Source of the DNA: Hydrangea macrophylla
Lineage: Eukaryota > Streptophyta > Magnoliopsida > Cornales > Hydrangeaceae
Direction: 5' to 3'
Assembly (NCBI GenBank): GCA_033977485.1
Contig: CM066993.1
Span: 69,604,864-69,668,863 of the forward strand
Length of the DNA: 64,000 nucleotides
Shown piece by piece: positions 37,436 through 48,777 of this stretch; the first letter of the stretch is position 1, and every line of letters starts with the position of its first letter. Made by a program: the position numbers and the translations under genes. The notes beneath the pieces are model-generated. The model did not search any database and was not told the origin of the DNA. It worked only from the letters and a program-made list of their open reading frames with translations.

Positions 37436-38642
37436 GGTCGGAGTCGGTGGAGTCAGATTGGTGGTGGCCATGTTCGTAGGGATGGAGAGAGAGTGCGATG
37501 GTGAAAGAGGAGAGAGAGAGACTGGTTGGAGGAGGCTTTTTTTTTCTTTGGTAAAACTGATTTGAGAGTGAGGAGGAGGCGTGATTCCCTCCAGTCTCCT
37601 AGTAAATAATCCTTCCTTCCCCATTATACAATATTTAAATCCTAGTCATAAACTACTTATCCTAGTCAGCACCAATGACCTATAATACTCAATCCTAATC
37701 ATAAGTTTCTTTGTCCTAGTCATAAGTTGATGGGTCCACACTGACCTCTAATATTATATAGATTGTAAATATATGATACCTCCCCTCCATTAAAGTTTCG
37801 TTAGTTTGACTATCAAATTTTTGTTGACCTCACTTAAAAAAATGTGTAATGCCAAAACTACCCTCAAGTTCTTCCCCTTTATACTGATATTCTTCCTCCT
37901 CCCACCATGATTATAGAGAGAAACATAAAATGTATAGGTTATACATACATATATGTGTATATATATACGTATGTGTTTATATATGTATAGTGCTATAAAA
38001 TGGGTTTTTAAGAACTCCATTAAAATTTCTTTGTAAGTGCAATTTCAGCCCTAACCCACTACCGCCAGCAAAAATTCGAAGCCATCATTTGAATTCATTA
38101 AAGTAAGTTGATAGGTGATTGGATGTTTGAGTACTGTGTCCTTACTCTTCAATTCAAATAGAGATCTGAAAGGGGGTTTAGGGTTCAATTGGTGGCCTAA
38201 TTGGGTCTAGATTTGTGTGGGTTTTTTGAATTAGAAGGTGGTAGAGTTAAAGTTTCATCATTCCTATTAAATTTGTTTAGATCATTTAAATTTGGGGGTT
38301 TAGGATTTCAATATGATATTGTATGGTAGTGATGAATTCGAGTATGATATACACACATGTATATATATATATATATGTAATTGAAAAAGAATAAAAGGAG
38401 GACGAAGAAGATGAACAATGATTATATTGGAAGAGTGATAGGTATGATATGTCAAACGTGAGGGGTGTAGCGTCTGTGATCGAGGCAAACTTCAAGAGGT
38501 CCTTTGACATTTTTCGTTAGCTCTGTTTAAGTCTGTTAAACGACAAGGGTGGTAGGTGTGATACGTCAGACGTGAGGAGTGGTGTCTGTGATCGGGACAA
38601 ACTTCAGGGGGTCTAGGTAATATTTACCCTTAAAAAAATTAC

Positions 38643-38922
38643 ACATATTTGATAAAACTGAAAATTAAGCACTGAAAATTAAGAGCTGAATTTAAGTACT
38701 AAAAATTTTAAGTGATTTGTATTTGCACTACTGAAAAACAGTATTTCAAGAACTAAAATAGATTGCATTTAGTAATTATTTTCAATAGAAAATTTTCACT
38801 TAATGTTTTTAGTTGATTTTTGGCTGCTTTTTCAATTAAGTGGTACATTATCAAACGCACTGAAAAAAATTCAGTATTGAAACCTTTTATTTTCACCACT
38901 TAATTGAGTTATCAAACACATC
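38643..38922. repeat. MITE-like element with TTTGATAA ends
   Basis: The left ATATTTGATAAAACTGAAAA and the right end (reverse complement GTGTTTGATAACTCAATTAA) form degenerate inverted repeats. The AATTAAGCACTGAAAATTAAG motif recurs in both arms. No TSD was resolved. Confidence 0.5.
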
Positions 38923-39127
38923 CATAATCCACACAAATCCACACAAGAAGTGAATACAAAATTTTTTTGAGTTATTACAATTTTCGAGCTCAAGTAATAG
39001 TATTTCTAGGATTGCTAGCCGCTAATTAAAAACTATACTTTCGCTATATATTTTATGTAATCCATTTTTTGATAGTCAACTCTAACAATGCTATCATGGT
39101 TAGTCACTTTGTTTTATTATTATTATT

Positions 39128-39480
39128 ATAAATTTTTTTTTTTTGGTAAAAAGAGCATTCATTTAAGAGGAAATGTGAATGGAAAGAACCTCGTCAACAA
39201 CGAGAGACTGAATACAACAAGGAACATTCGCATGAAAAATCTAGGAATCTTTGTGGGTTTTGGCCTGACGCGCGAGCTCATGAGCGACTTTGTTTCCATT
39301 TCTCCTCAAGTGTGACAACGAAAAGGAGTCCATTCCATTTAGAACCATTTTTGTTTTCTCAATCAAATGTCCATAAGGGGTGAGACACATCTCCATCGAC
39401 TTCAAGTGAGAAACAATAACTTGTGAGCTATGTGCATTAATTGGGTAGTGCTCTGTGCACATAAAGATCCGGGTCATTCA
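39128..39480 (-). pseudogene. LINE 3' remnant with RNase H-like C-terminus
   Basis: On the - strand about 78 codons (39477-39241) end with LSHLRRNGNKVAHELARQAK. This is the recognisable end of the RNase H-like domain of plant LINEs and its HELA motif. A short 3' UTR ends in a 13-base A-tail (39129-39141). The upstream domains are missing. It is a 5'-truncated, dead LINE copy. Confidence 0.65.
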
Positions 39481-39688
39481 TTTCGGTGGAATCTAAGTCT
39501 ACATACATGAGATCTAATAAAATGAATAACTCAGATTTTTATATGTACATCTTATGTGCACCAATCATTACTTGCATGCATTAACTACAGAAAATTTGAC
39601 TATTGAAATTTGGAGCATCAATTTGGGTCTCCAAATTTAGCTTGTACTAGTTTGGAGATTATGTCTAGCAAGCCAAAATAGCCAGTGG
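39481..39688. other. Short flank of the MULE
   Basis: Non-coding DNA between the LINE remnant and the MULE target site. Nothing recognised. Confidence 0.4.
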
Positions 39689-39698
39689 GATGGCCAAC

Positions 39699-40056
39699 GA
39701 GTTGTTTCCAAAAAAATTGTTAATTTAATACTTAATTATTAAACCGGGGTGTTTTGAAACTTAAAGACATAAACAGAGTAAATCGTTTTTACGGATAACG
39801 ACTTTATAGAGTCGTTTTTAGTAAAAACGAGTTTATATTTAAAATCGGTTTTAGTAATACCGATTTTAAGTAAATCCTTTTTTTATTTTCTACGAGAAAA
39901 TAGTATTTTCTGGAAAAAAGAAAAATGGTTATAAGTCGTCTTTACAAATAACGACTTATGAAAAGTCGGTTTTAGTAAAAACGATTATATAGAGTCGTCA
40001 TTACCAAAAACGACTTTAACTAAAAATCGGTTTTACTAATACCGACTTTAGTAGTC
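39699..40056 (+). repeat. MULE left TIR (358 bp)
   Basis: Inverted copy of 48977-49334. The first 90 bp are AT-rich (GAGTTGTTTCC ... AAACCGGGGTG). The rest is a series of short palindromes of the type TCGTTTTTAGTAAAAACGA. Similar palindromes continue past the TIR to about 40315. Confidence 0.9.
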
Positions 40057-40320
40057 GTCCTTGGTAAACACGACTTATTTAGGAAATGACATCTACCATC
40101 AGAGATTCAGAGTGTTGTTCAATCACGCAGCTTTTTGTCAGCATAAAGTCGGTTTTACCAAAAACGTTTTTAAAGTCGGTTTTACTAATTACGACTTTTC
40201 CTAAAGTCGGTTTTAGTAAAACCGATTTTATGACAAATACTCTGTGTGATAAGAGTGTTGTCAATCAAATGCCAGTCTGCCACCCTAAAGTCGGTTTTAG
40301 TAAAAACGACTTTAGGAAGT
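39780..40320. repeat. Array of short GTCG/CGAC palindromes, left side
   Basis: About a dozen units such as AGTCGGTTTTAGTAAAAACG and AATCGGTTTTACTAATACCG, each an imperfect inverted repeat of 18-26 bp. They end about 135 bp before the transposase ATG, so some are probably in its promoter or 5' UTR. Confidence 0.8.
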
Positions 40321-40454
40321 TTGTGTATATTACGGATCTTCTGACTTTCTCATTGCGTTCTCTTTGCTCAATATTTTACGTCTTCTTCTTTCTTTCTATT
40401 CTTCTCTGTCTTCTTATCTGTTCGTGGTTTCTTCTCTAAAATTTTCTTCCTTAT

Positions 40455-43377
40455 ATGATGTCAACATTTATTGCATTTTATTGGGGGGGTAGTATGATAA
40501 TGGATCACAATGAAGGAGGTGTTAAATACAATATTCCAGCTAAGGATATTCAAGAAGTGAATCACGGAACAACCCTGTCTGAGTTAGTTCAGTTGGTATA
40601 TCATAAAGTAATCTGTGAAGGTGAAATTGTCGATTTGAAATTCACTTGTAGATTTCCAGTCAACCAATACGGAGCTGTCATGAATTACATGGCTCTTTCC
40701 ATAGTGGATGATTCGATATTAGATAAGGTACTTCATATTCCTTCATTGTTTTCGGCAGTAAGATGTGTTGAGGTGTATATCGAGAAGGTCCATCATGTTC
40801 TAAGACCCGTGCCGCAAAGGATACAATCTGGACCGTTTGCTCGACTGCTGACACAAGGGCCCGAAAACTTTAATGTTGAGTCCCCTTGTTTGTCCCCGTT
40901 TAATTTAAACGAAGACTACGGCCACAATTTTGATGGATATCAAAGAAGCTCACATTACTCGGAGTCGTACGGAAGATACAACAATCTGTCAGAAGTTCAT
41001 GTAAATGAAGGTCCTAGTTGTAGCACTCCAAACTTTCAAAGTGCAGGTCCTAGCTTCAGGACTCCGAACTTTCAAAGTGCAGGTCCTAGCATCAGGACTC
41101 CAAACTTTGAGAGCGGTTATGACTTTAGTAGCCAGAATCTACGTGAAACGATGTCAACAGATGAAGGGTATATGAATCCGGTTGAGCAGCTGGTAAGACT
41201 TGAGGACAATGCTCAAGATATGACTGCAGACAGCGCCGGTGCGCACACAGAATATCCATTAGAGGAGGAAGAAGAAGAGGAAGAGGCGATGATGGGTGGT
41301 TCATATTCTGATGCAGAAGGAGAAACAGTGGGTGGGCAGAGTGTCCTAACTCCATCTCCCCCTCATGTACAAGATCTTCACAATCCAGTACCTTTCTTCA
41401 CTGACCTTGACGAGGGGTATGAGGGTTGTGAAGTTACTACTCGTGACAGCAATCGTACTTTTCCAATATGGGACTCTGAAAAAGTTGAGTTAAAGAAGAA
41501 AATGACATTCAGAGATAAGCAGCATCTCCAAGAATGCGTAAAGTTTTATCATACAAAGAATGACCGACAATACAAGGTAGTTGAAACAACTCCAAAACTT
41601 TGGGTGGTGCAGTGCAAAAATGGGTGCACATGGCGCTTGCGGGCTACAAAAAAATTAATGACTAGTGGTTTTCAAATTACACAGTATAACGGCGACCACC
41701 ACTGTGTGTACCCGCACAATAGCCAGGACCACGTTAACCTAGATATGAATCTTATAGCGAAATTAATCATGGGTTATGTGCAACATGATCCATGTATGAA
41801 AATCAGTTTGGTCATTGAAAAGGTGAAAGAAAGTCAGAAATTCACAATCTCGTACAAAAAGGCATGGCGTGCGAGGAAAAAAGCTATAGAGATGGTTTTT
41901 GGAGACTGGGACGAGTCTTATAGAAAATTGCCTAGATTTATGTCAGCTCTTCAAAAATACAACCCTGGGACAGTGGTGCAATGGAAAACGAATTCTACGG
42001 ACACCCATGATGTGGTCATGTTCCAATACTTGTTTTGGGCCTTCAAACCTTCAATTGACGGGTTTACTCATTGTCGTCCAGTAATTTGTGTCGATGGGAC
42101 CCATATTAATGGCAAATACAAAGGCAAGATTCTTGTAGCTATGGGGATAAACGCTGATAACAAGATATTTCCTCTTGCATTTGCAATTATTGATGAAGAG
42201 ACCCTTGCTAGTTGGTCATGGTTCCTAAGGAACCTAAGTACGTATGTTGTCCGTGGTAGGCAGGGCATATGCCTAATATCTGACCGACACACTGCTATAA
42301 TCAGTGCAGTTCAGAGATTAACTGAGTGGCGTGAGCCCAATGCGTATCATCGATTTTGTTTAAGACACTTTCAGTGCAACTTCCACAAGAAATTCAAGAA
42401 TACCCTGTTGAAGGACCTACTTTGGTTAGCTGGGATCAAGCATCAGATTAGGAAGTTCAACCGTGATATGGATAATATTGGAAAAATAGATACCAATGCA
42501 CGGCGTTGGTTAGAACGTGTACCCTCAGAGCAGTGGTCTCTGGCGAATGATGGTGGTCACCGTTGGGGTATCATAACCACTAACCACGTCGAAGGATTTA
42601 ACTCAGTACTGAAGGGGGCCCGTGCTCTCCCAATAACTGCATGCGTCCAACTCATATTTTACCGGCTTGTGCAATATTTTGACGAAGGAAAGTTAACCGT
42701 GCAGAAATGGTTAAGAGATGGGCGTATCTTCACGAAGCATGTGGTAGATGAACTTGATAAAGAACAAAAGAAAGCTAATACCCACGAGTTACAGGCGTAT
42801 GACAGGTATTTTTCATTACTAAATTTTCACTTACAACACTTATTTAGCTTTTGAAAACAACCCAATCACTGTTAATAATTTAACTTTTTCAAAATTTTCA
42901 CTTAATAGGTCCACAGGGGAGTTCCAAGTTATCACACGGAGGAGTCAAACAAGTGGGGGTAACCGGCAGGTCGTGCGACTCAATTTGGGTTATTGCTCTT
43001 GTGGGAGGAGAGATATATATAGATATCCATGCTCGCACATATTGGCTGTAACAACGAATCAAGGACTAGATTCTTTCCAGTTTGTAGCAAAAGAATATAG
43101 CATGGAATCTTTTATTCGTACTTGGGAGAGCAATTTCCACCCCTTGGAGCACGAGGACTATTGGCCAGCAATTAACGTACCTGTCTTGCTACCGAATGAA
43201 AACACTCGGCGTGTGATAAGGCCAGGTCGTCCCCAGTCTGCACGTATCCACAGTGACATGGATGTACCCAGGACCCGTGTGCCCAAACAATGTAGTATTT
43301 GTAAGGTAACTGGTCATGATCGACGCCGGTGTCCAGCACAACCACGAGTTGTTGCTGATTCTAATATTCATATGTAA
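40455..43377 (+). CDS. mudrA-type MULE transposase, two exons
   Basis: Cuts and joins the MULE ends during transposition. Model: join(40455..42805, 42909..43377), 939 residues; the 103-bp intron has GT-AG ends and splits an Arg codon in phase. Order: N-terminal region with three PNFQSAGPS-like repeats (about 188-220) and a run of Glu (about 269-277); Mutator DNA-binding domain from about residue 345 (FRDKQHLQECVKFYH, then CKNGCTWRLRA); MULE transposase core with ICVDGTHINGKYKG (Asp547), CLISDRH (Asp610) and NHVEGFNS (Glu713) as the probable DDE triad; after the intron a SWIM zinc finger (CSCGRRDIYRYPCSHIL, from about 813) and a CCHC knuckle (CSICKVTGHDRRRC, about 912-925). Every hallmark residue is present. 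The ATG at 40455 gives MMSTFIAFYWGG; 40494 or 40500 are alternatives. Confidence 0.9.
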
Positions 43378-43504
43378 CTTGAGTTTTGTGATTTTATGTT
43401 GTTCTTTTCCCTTAAATGTATGGATTTTTAATCATAATGATCGTTTAGCTCTCTTAAATTAAGTTCATGCTGAGATTTTTGTATACAAACTGGAAAGGTA
43501 ATGG

Positions 43505-43745
43505 TAAATCTGACAACACACTAATATTAGATAACTCACTGACTTCGGATGCTTGATTTGACAACTCACAGATTTAATACGCCTGACTTGACAACTCACT
43601 TGCGTAAGGCAGATGACTTCAGAACACTCATTGCATCTGACGTCGCACAGATGACTTGACAACTCACTGACTTCTGATGCCTTATTTAACAACTCACTGA
43701 CTTCAGAGCACTCACTGACTTCTGTCACATGACTTGACAACTCAC
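43505..43745. repeat. Degenerate TTGACAACTCACTGACTTC repeats
   Basis: About ten imperfect copies, 20-40 bp apart, lie between the transposase stop and the OB-fold gene. They include TTGACAACTCAC, TAACAACTCACTGACTTC and CAGAGCACTCACTGACTTC. They may be a spacer, a terminator region or promoter sites of the next gene. Confidence 0.65.
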
Positions 43746-43867
43746 AACGTCTAACGCCATACATACATTAAGACTTGCAGTGTATGCCCTATATATAATG
43801 GATTCTTTAACTCTAAGGATGTACCTAACCAATCTAAGATATTATTGCAAACTCCCTGCCCTAGCAG

Positions 43868-44365
43868 ATGGAAAGAGGTTGTTCATCCCGAGGTAATTCA
43901 TCACGAGCTCCCATGAGGCACATCCCCGGCCCGACCAGTTTTCTCCGAAGGGCTTTACAACAACATCTCACGGAGGACGATACATTCCGGAAGAACCCTT
44001 GGTTGAAAGTCATCAACTGTGGGTATTTAGACATGGGAGACTGGTGTCCCATCCAGACATTAGTACCACATAATGGCCCTTGGCTGGCAGATCGTATCGT
44101 AGGGGTGTTGGAAAGCTTGACCAAGATAGATCGTAATGATTTTCTTAACGACATTTACCTCTGTGTTATTAAGGATCACACGGGAAAGATCTGTGGTAAG
44201 ATGGATCGTGGGATATTTGAGGATGAAAAATGGCAAGGAAAGATCGTTCCAGGTGTCGCATTGATCCTAACTAGTGTAGTCGTATGGCGTTCACCTCCTT
44301 GCGATGGAAAATTGGATATAACTCTCAGCAATATTCAGAATGTCATAGGATTTGATGATGAATGA
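43868..44365 (+). CDS. HROB-like OB-fold protein carried by the MULE
   Basis: 165 residues, single exon, ATG at 43868. The N-terminal part contains RHIPGPTSFL, like the PGPAG motif that precedes the conserved region in HROB (homologous recombination OB-fold protein). Next is NPWLKVINCGYLDM, like the family's PW segment. The C-terminal half, from DRNDFLNDIYLCVIKDHTGK through the GxMDRGIFED turn and KIVPGVALILTSVVVW to LDITLSNIQN, has the strand pattern of the HROB OB-fold. Family knowledge: HROB loads the MCM8-MCM9 helicase in recombination repair and binds DNA. Inference: here it could help transposition or repair of excision sites, or be a captured host fragment. It is shorter than host HROB proteins, which have long disordered N-termini. 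It occupies the place where Mu-type elements may carry a second gene; I see no resemblance to mudrB. A GCAG just before the ATG leaves a spliced upstream exon possible. Confidence 0.7.
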   Translation: MERGCSSRGNSSRAPMRHIPGPTSFLRRALQQHLTEDDTFRKNPWLKVINCGYLDMGDWCPIQTLVPHNGPWLADRIVGVLESLTKIDRNDFLNDIYLCVIKDHTGKICGKMDRGIFEDEKWQGKIVPGVALILTSVVVWRSPPCDGKLDITLSNIQNVIGFDDE

Positions 44366-44745
44366 ATTTTAAGTGGCCTTTGTTTTTCGGATATGTCTTT
44401 TATCTTTATGTTGTTAACGTGTCTGTTTTTGTTGTTTTTTTTTCATATTTTTTTTCATTTTTCTTAATCCATCTATGTAGTGTCTTTTTTTTTTCTGCAA
44501 TGTAAAGTAGTGGTGTGTAATCCATTTTTAATTAATAAATACAACTTTTCGTAAATATTGTGATGTAAGAAGAAGAACCCTAATTGCCAATTCTATACTT
44601 GTCCCAACAATTTTGTAAGTGCAATTTAATTGAAGCATAAGTACATACAAAGGTACAAAACATAAGTACATACAAATGTACAAAACAATATACCTTTACC
44701 AAAATATAACAAATGTACAAAACACCAATTTTCAAAGGAAAATAT

Positions 44746-47700
44746 CTATGTTCCACACCCTCGTGGAACAATAATCCTCCTAGGTCTACCTCTCCGCTCT
44801 CCCTCATCCGCATCCTCATCAACCTCATCCGCATCCTCATCAACATCTGGGGCCACATCTGGTGGCACCTGTGTCTCTGGTGCAACCTGGGCCGACTGCG
44901 AGGAACCTGGCTCTGATGCTGCAACGGTATCTGTAGCAGGTAGGGACGGCTGCTCATGGCCCACATTTGGGCCCAACTGTGTATCTACAACAATCTCAGA
45001 CTCCGGCTCCTGACCCAACTGTGTATCTGAATCAACCTGGGTCGGAATCGAAGAACTGGCGTCTGCTGCCCCCGTCCCAATATCTGGAGCAACATGGGAT
45101 GGCTGCGAGGGACCCGCCTCAACTGCTACCGGTGTAGCAAAAGCAACATGTCTCCCACGACGTCTCATCGAGGGACCTCTCCCACGCCCTCCTCTCCCAC
45201 GCCCTCCTCTCCCACGCCCTCTCCCACGACCCACTACTCCACCAACAGCAATCTGTGTCACCTCCCCCATATCTGCATCTGCATCGTGTGGTAAATGGGT
45301 CGGCATGGTCGGTGGTATGGTGATGGTGGCAGTGGTGGTAGTCGGGTCAACATGAACCTGGGTCAACGCCTCGCCCATATCAGTATCGTCTATAGCTGCC
45401 AGGGGGGTAGCTATGGGGGTAGCCAGTGGTATGGGGGTAAGCGATGGTCTGGTGGTGGTAGCATATGCGGGGTGGGTGGCTAGTGGGGCCACGGGTCGTA
45501 TGAGGGGGGTGGTGGCGATGGTATATGCGAGGGGGGTGACTAGTGAGGTAGGTATGGTGGTGGTGGTAGTGGTGGTAGATGCAGGATGGGTGGCTACTGG
45601 GGCCACGGGTCGTATGAGGGGGGTGGTGGCGATGGTAGGTATGGTGGTGGTGGTAGTGGTGGTAGATGCAGGATGGGTGGCTACTGGGGCCACGGGTGGT
45701 ATGAGGGGGGTGGTGGCGATGGTAGGTATGGTGGTGGTGGTAGTGGTGGTAGATGCAGGATGGGTGGCTACTGGGGCCACGGGTCGTATGATGGGGGTGG
45801 TGGTAGATGGAGGGGGTGGTACCGTACCAAACAAAACAAACATATCATCTATCGGAATATCATCAAGAAGATGTGACAGGTCTGATCCCTGAAACTGTGA
45901 TAGGTCATCAAATAAAGGGTCGGGGACTGGGGCTGTCCTGCTAGTGCTAGGGGCGTCGGGGTCTGGGACTGTCCTGCTAGTGCTAGGGGCGTCAGATGAT
46001 GTGCCAACTGAAGGAGATATCGACGAATGTATCTGCTGTAGTACCTCAGCACATGATGTAACAATCCCCTGAAGCGTAGCATGATGACCACAGTCATGAC
46101 CACTATACTGCTGTAAGCTGGTCTGCGCACTCCGAAACACCGTACTAATAGTGCGAACCTAAAAGAATACAAATGTAAGACAAGCAACCTGTGGTCGGTC
46201 TAAAAAACTAATAAAATATAAACAATTTAGTTAATTTACATACGTACCAGCAGCTCAACGGTAGATCCTCCTCCGTGGAAACCGGTCTGCGCTCTCTCTA
46301 TGTGTCCGACCTGTAAAACTGTAATCCGGTGATACCACCGCATGTAAGGATCGGTGGACTCCATGCGCATGTCTACTATATCACCCCCGACAATAGAGGT
46401 CCTCCGGGATGCCCACATCTGAATATACTCCCGGTGGAACACAGTCCAATCCTGCGATGCCCGTCCGCGTCGATCTATACCATGTAGGCGCCGTGATGTG
46501 TCGACCGGATCTGGGACTGTCTGTCGGAATCCGAACTGTCGAACGACCCTATCGGGTACGTGCCACTCAACAGTGTCTATACAGATCAATGGCGTGCGAG
46601 CTCTCCATAACTCGCGTCCAACCTGGTACGCATCAGGCAGCACGTAACCAGGCGGCTCCACTAAGTATGGCCGCCACTCAAAATGGGCCTCATCCAACAG
46701 GTCCAGCTGATCTCTGTGTACCCAACGCACGTGAGTGCTAATGGTACGTAGCTCCAACGGAACCGTCCACCTAAACAAATAAACGAAAATAAAATTTGAT
46801 TAGGTACTCTACAAATCATATATTTTAACATAATTGAATGGAACACGCACTAATACCTGCACCCACGCGGCCCAATGGGAAGATCCGGATGAGCCTGGAG
46901 CGGCTGAAAACCAATGGGAGCAATGCTGGACAAGCCCGGCCTAATCGACGGTATACGCTCCCATGCCCACATCTACAACAACAAGATGCATCATAATTAA
47001 TATGTTCTCAATTTTTTTTGTTATTATTATTTATTTATATAAATGGGGTCTACTTAATGAGTTATTAAACCATACCTGCAATAACGTAACTGGACCGGCA
47101 ATGTCGCACACATGCATACGGGATGACCGACACAAGCATCGGTACAACCACGCCAATATGGCTGATCCCCAGCTCATGCGGCCACATGCGTCCAAATCAC
47201 GTAGCAATGGAAGGTACATCAACTTACCCTTGTTATCCGATGTATCGGATAACAAGAGACCTCCAAGCAGCCACAATATGGCAGCACGAGCATACTGCTC
47301 AAGTGTCTGGACTGGCAAGACTCCTGCCGGCATAGCCTCCAAATGCTCGGCTATCCAGGTGAGATATATCCTGCCGTGGTCTAACCTCTCAGGGGGTGGT
47401 GCTGCACCCAGAAGCTCCAAACAGAGAGCCTGCCAGTCCGCGATGCTACGTGACTCAACCCTGCACGTGACTGGCTCTCCGTCAACAGGCAGACCCCACA
47501 ACACAGCGACGTCCTCAAGTGTGACGGTCGCCTCACCTACCGGTAGATGAAAGGTGTGGGTCTCCTGACGCCACCTCTCAAGTAATGCACTGATGAGGGC
47601 GTGATCGCACTGGATCCAGCCGACGCGGAAAACTCCATAGAATCCAGCACGCATCAAATAAGGCATCAACCGTGAATCGACGCCCCACACCCATAGCCTG

Positions 47701-47953
47701 TAATCAGATCTGCGTACTGTAACAAACTCATCGTAATCCTGCAATAGCATAAATTTTGTTAGATTTGTGAACTTAATATATTGGTACATTTTGTTAGATT
47801 TGTGAACTTAATATATTGGTACAAAATAACATATATATATATATAGATATAGTTTTTACATACCCTGGGATGCTCCCATATATCGTGCGATATGTGGGTC
47901 GACTGTAAAGTCAGGACAGATGGGTCTATAGGACCACGCCGCGGACGCGTCAT
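44746..47953 (-). CDS. Plant mobile domain (PMD) protein, MAIN/MAIL-like, five exons
   Basis: Model: complement(join(44746..46158, 46248..46770, 46857..46972, 47076..47738, 47864..47953)), 934 residues. All four introns are GT-AG and in phase. Exon 1 starts MTRPRRGPID. Exon 2 has the PMD core: YLMRAGFYGVFRVGWIQCDH, the ERWRQETHTFHLPVGEATVT segment, then LEDVAVLWGLPVDGEPV. Exon 3 (MWAWERIPSIRPG) and exon 4 (RWVHRDQLDLLDEAHFEWRPY) complete the PMD. Exon 5 is low-complexity: three PVAPVATHPAS-T-rich repeats, an RGRGRGG stretch and a short basic end. Family knowledge: host MAIN and MAIL1 act in transposon silencing and genome stability, and PMD genes are also found inside MULEs and LTR elements. 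Such copies may counter or mimic host silencing (inference). It is convergent with the OB-fold gene (381 bp apart). Confidence 0.85.
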
Positions 47954-48559
47954 CTAAACTGCATTAATTATACATTTACAAATTAACCCTTTATAAAACT
48001 TACCAGTACATCAAAATTTCAAAAGGAAAGAAAAATTAATAACATCATTGCAATATTAAATTTTTTTTTTTATTTTCTTCTTCTTTGTAAAATTAATAAC
48101 ATCATTGCAATATTAATTTTTTTTTAATTTTCTTCTTCTTTGTAAAATTAATAACATCATTGCAATATTAATTTTTTTATTTTTATTTTTTAATTTTCTT
48201 CTTCATTTTGAACTAGAATGATTCCAAATTCTAATGATCTTTTAAAGTGTTAATTTATTTTTATTTTATTTAATTTTTTTCGCTTCGGGCTATAACTAGT
48301 TAATAAACCAAACAAACCAAACAGAGCTCAATTAACTGAAGGTAACCCTAACTAAAGTAACAATCAATCATAATAAATTCATATGAAAAAAATAAAATAT
48401 ACAAGCGGCAAATTGAATTAATTAACAAACTAATAAATTATTAACAACGGGTTGCATAAAAGGGTAATGTCAATGTAATTAATTTATACTTATACATATA
48501 CATATACATCTATATGTATATACATATCAAAATATACATATATATATATATACATACCT

Positions 48560-48745
48560 CGTCGGAAAGAGAGATATCGTCGGAAGTAAGAGAGATATAT
48601 ATCGTCGGAGAGAGAGAGAGAGAGCCCGGAGAGAGAGAGAGAGAGCCCGGAGAGAGAGATATCGTCTGAGAGAGAGAGAGAGAGAGCTCTGAATCGTCTG
48701 AGAGAGAGAGAGAGATATCGTCTGAGAGAGAGAGAGAGAAGAGCT
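48560..48745. repeat. (GA)n-rich repeat upstream of the PMD gene
   Basis: Blocks of GAGAGAGAGAGAGA separated by GATATCGTCGGA or GATATCGTCTGA. This is a tandem array with an internal GTCG-type word, 0.6-0.8 kb upstream of the PMD start codon, so probably promoter or 5' UTR. Confidence 0.85.
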
Positions 48746-48777
48746 CTGAACCAAAAAAACGAGAATGGAAGGAATGA

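Larger units (their letters stand above)
33308..37762 (-). mobile_element. Helitron H2 (non-autonomous, 4455 bp)
   Basis: On the - strand it begins TCTATATAATATTAGAGGTC at 37762. It ends with the same GTGGCTTTAGCCAC hairpin and CTAG at 33308. It is inserted exactly at the 5' terminus of H1, head to tail. It has no Rep/helicase. Contents: a degenerate extra terminus-like sequence near 34368, a 31-base A-run near 34330, a 673-bp direct duplication and a (GA)n run at 37381-37432. Confidence 0.7.
31351..38638. mobile_element. Inverted-repeat element split by two Helitrons
   Basis: GGGTAAATATCACCTAACCC at 31358 faces its inverted partner ending at 38629, with TTAAAAA on both outer sides. The similarity runs through a CCGATCACAGACGTCACC-type segment. 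A further copy of the right-hand motif (near 38440-38500) makes a subterminal repeat. Without the two Helitrons (31435-37762) the element would be about 0.94 kb. It is non-coding. The superfamily is not certain. Confidence 0.5.

Noticed and set aside
37259..37624. Open frames of alternating Glu-Arg or Leu-Ser
   Set aside because: Produced by the (GA)n microsatellite.
45413..45892. Gly/Val-rich open frames on the + strand
   Set aside because: Antisense shadow of the Thr/Ala repeats of the PMD gene; no domain and repetitive composition.
46963..47550. 195-codon open frame on the + strand
   Set aside because: Lies opposite the PMD core exon, which has clear family motifs and in-phase introns.
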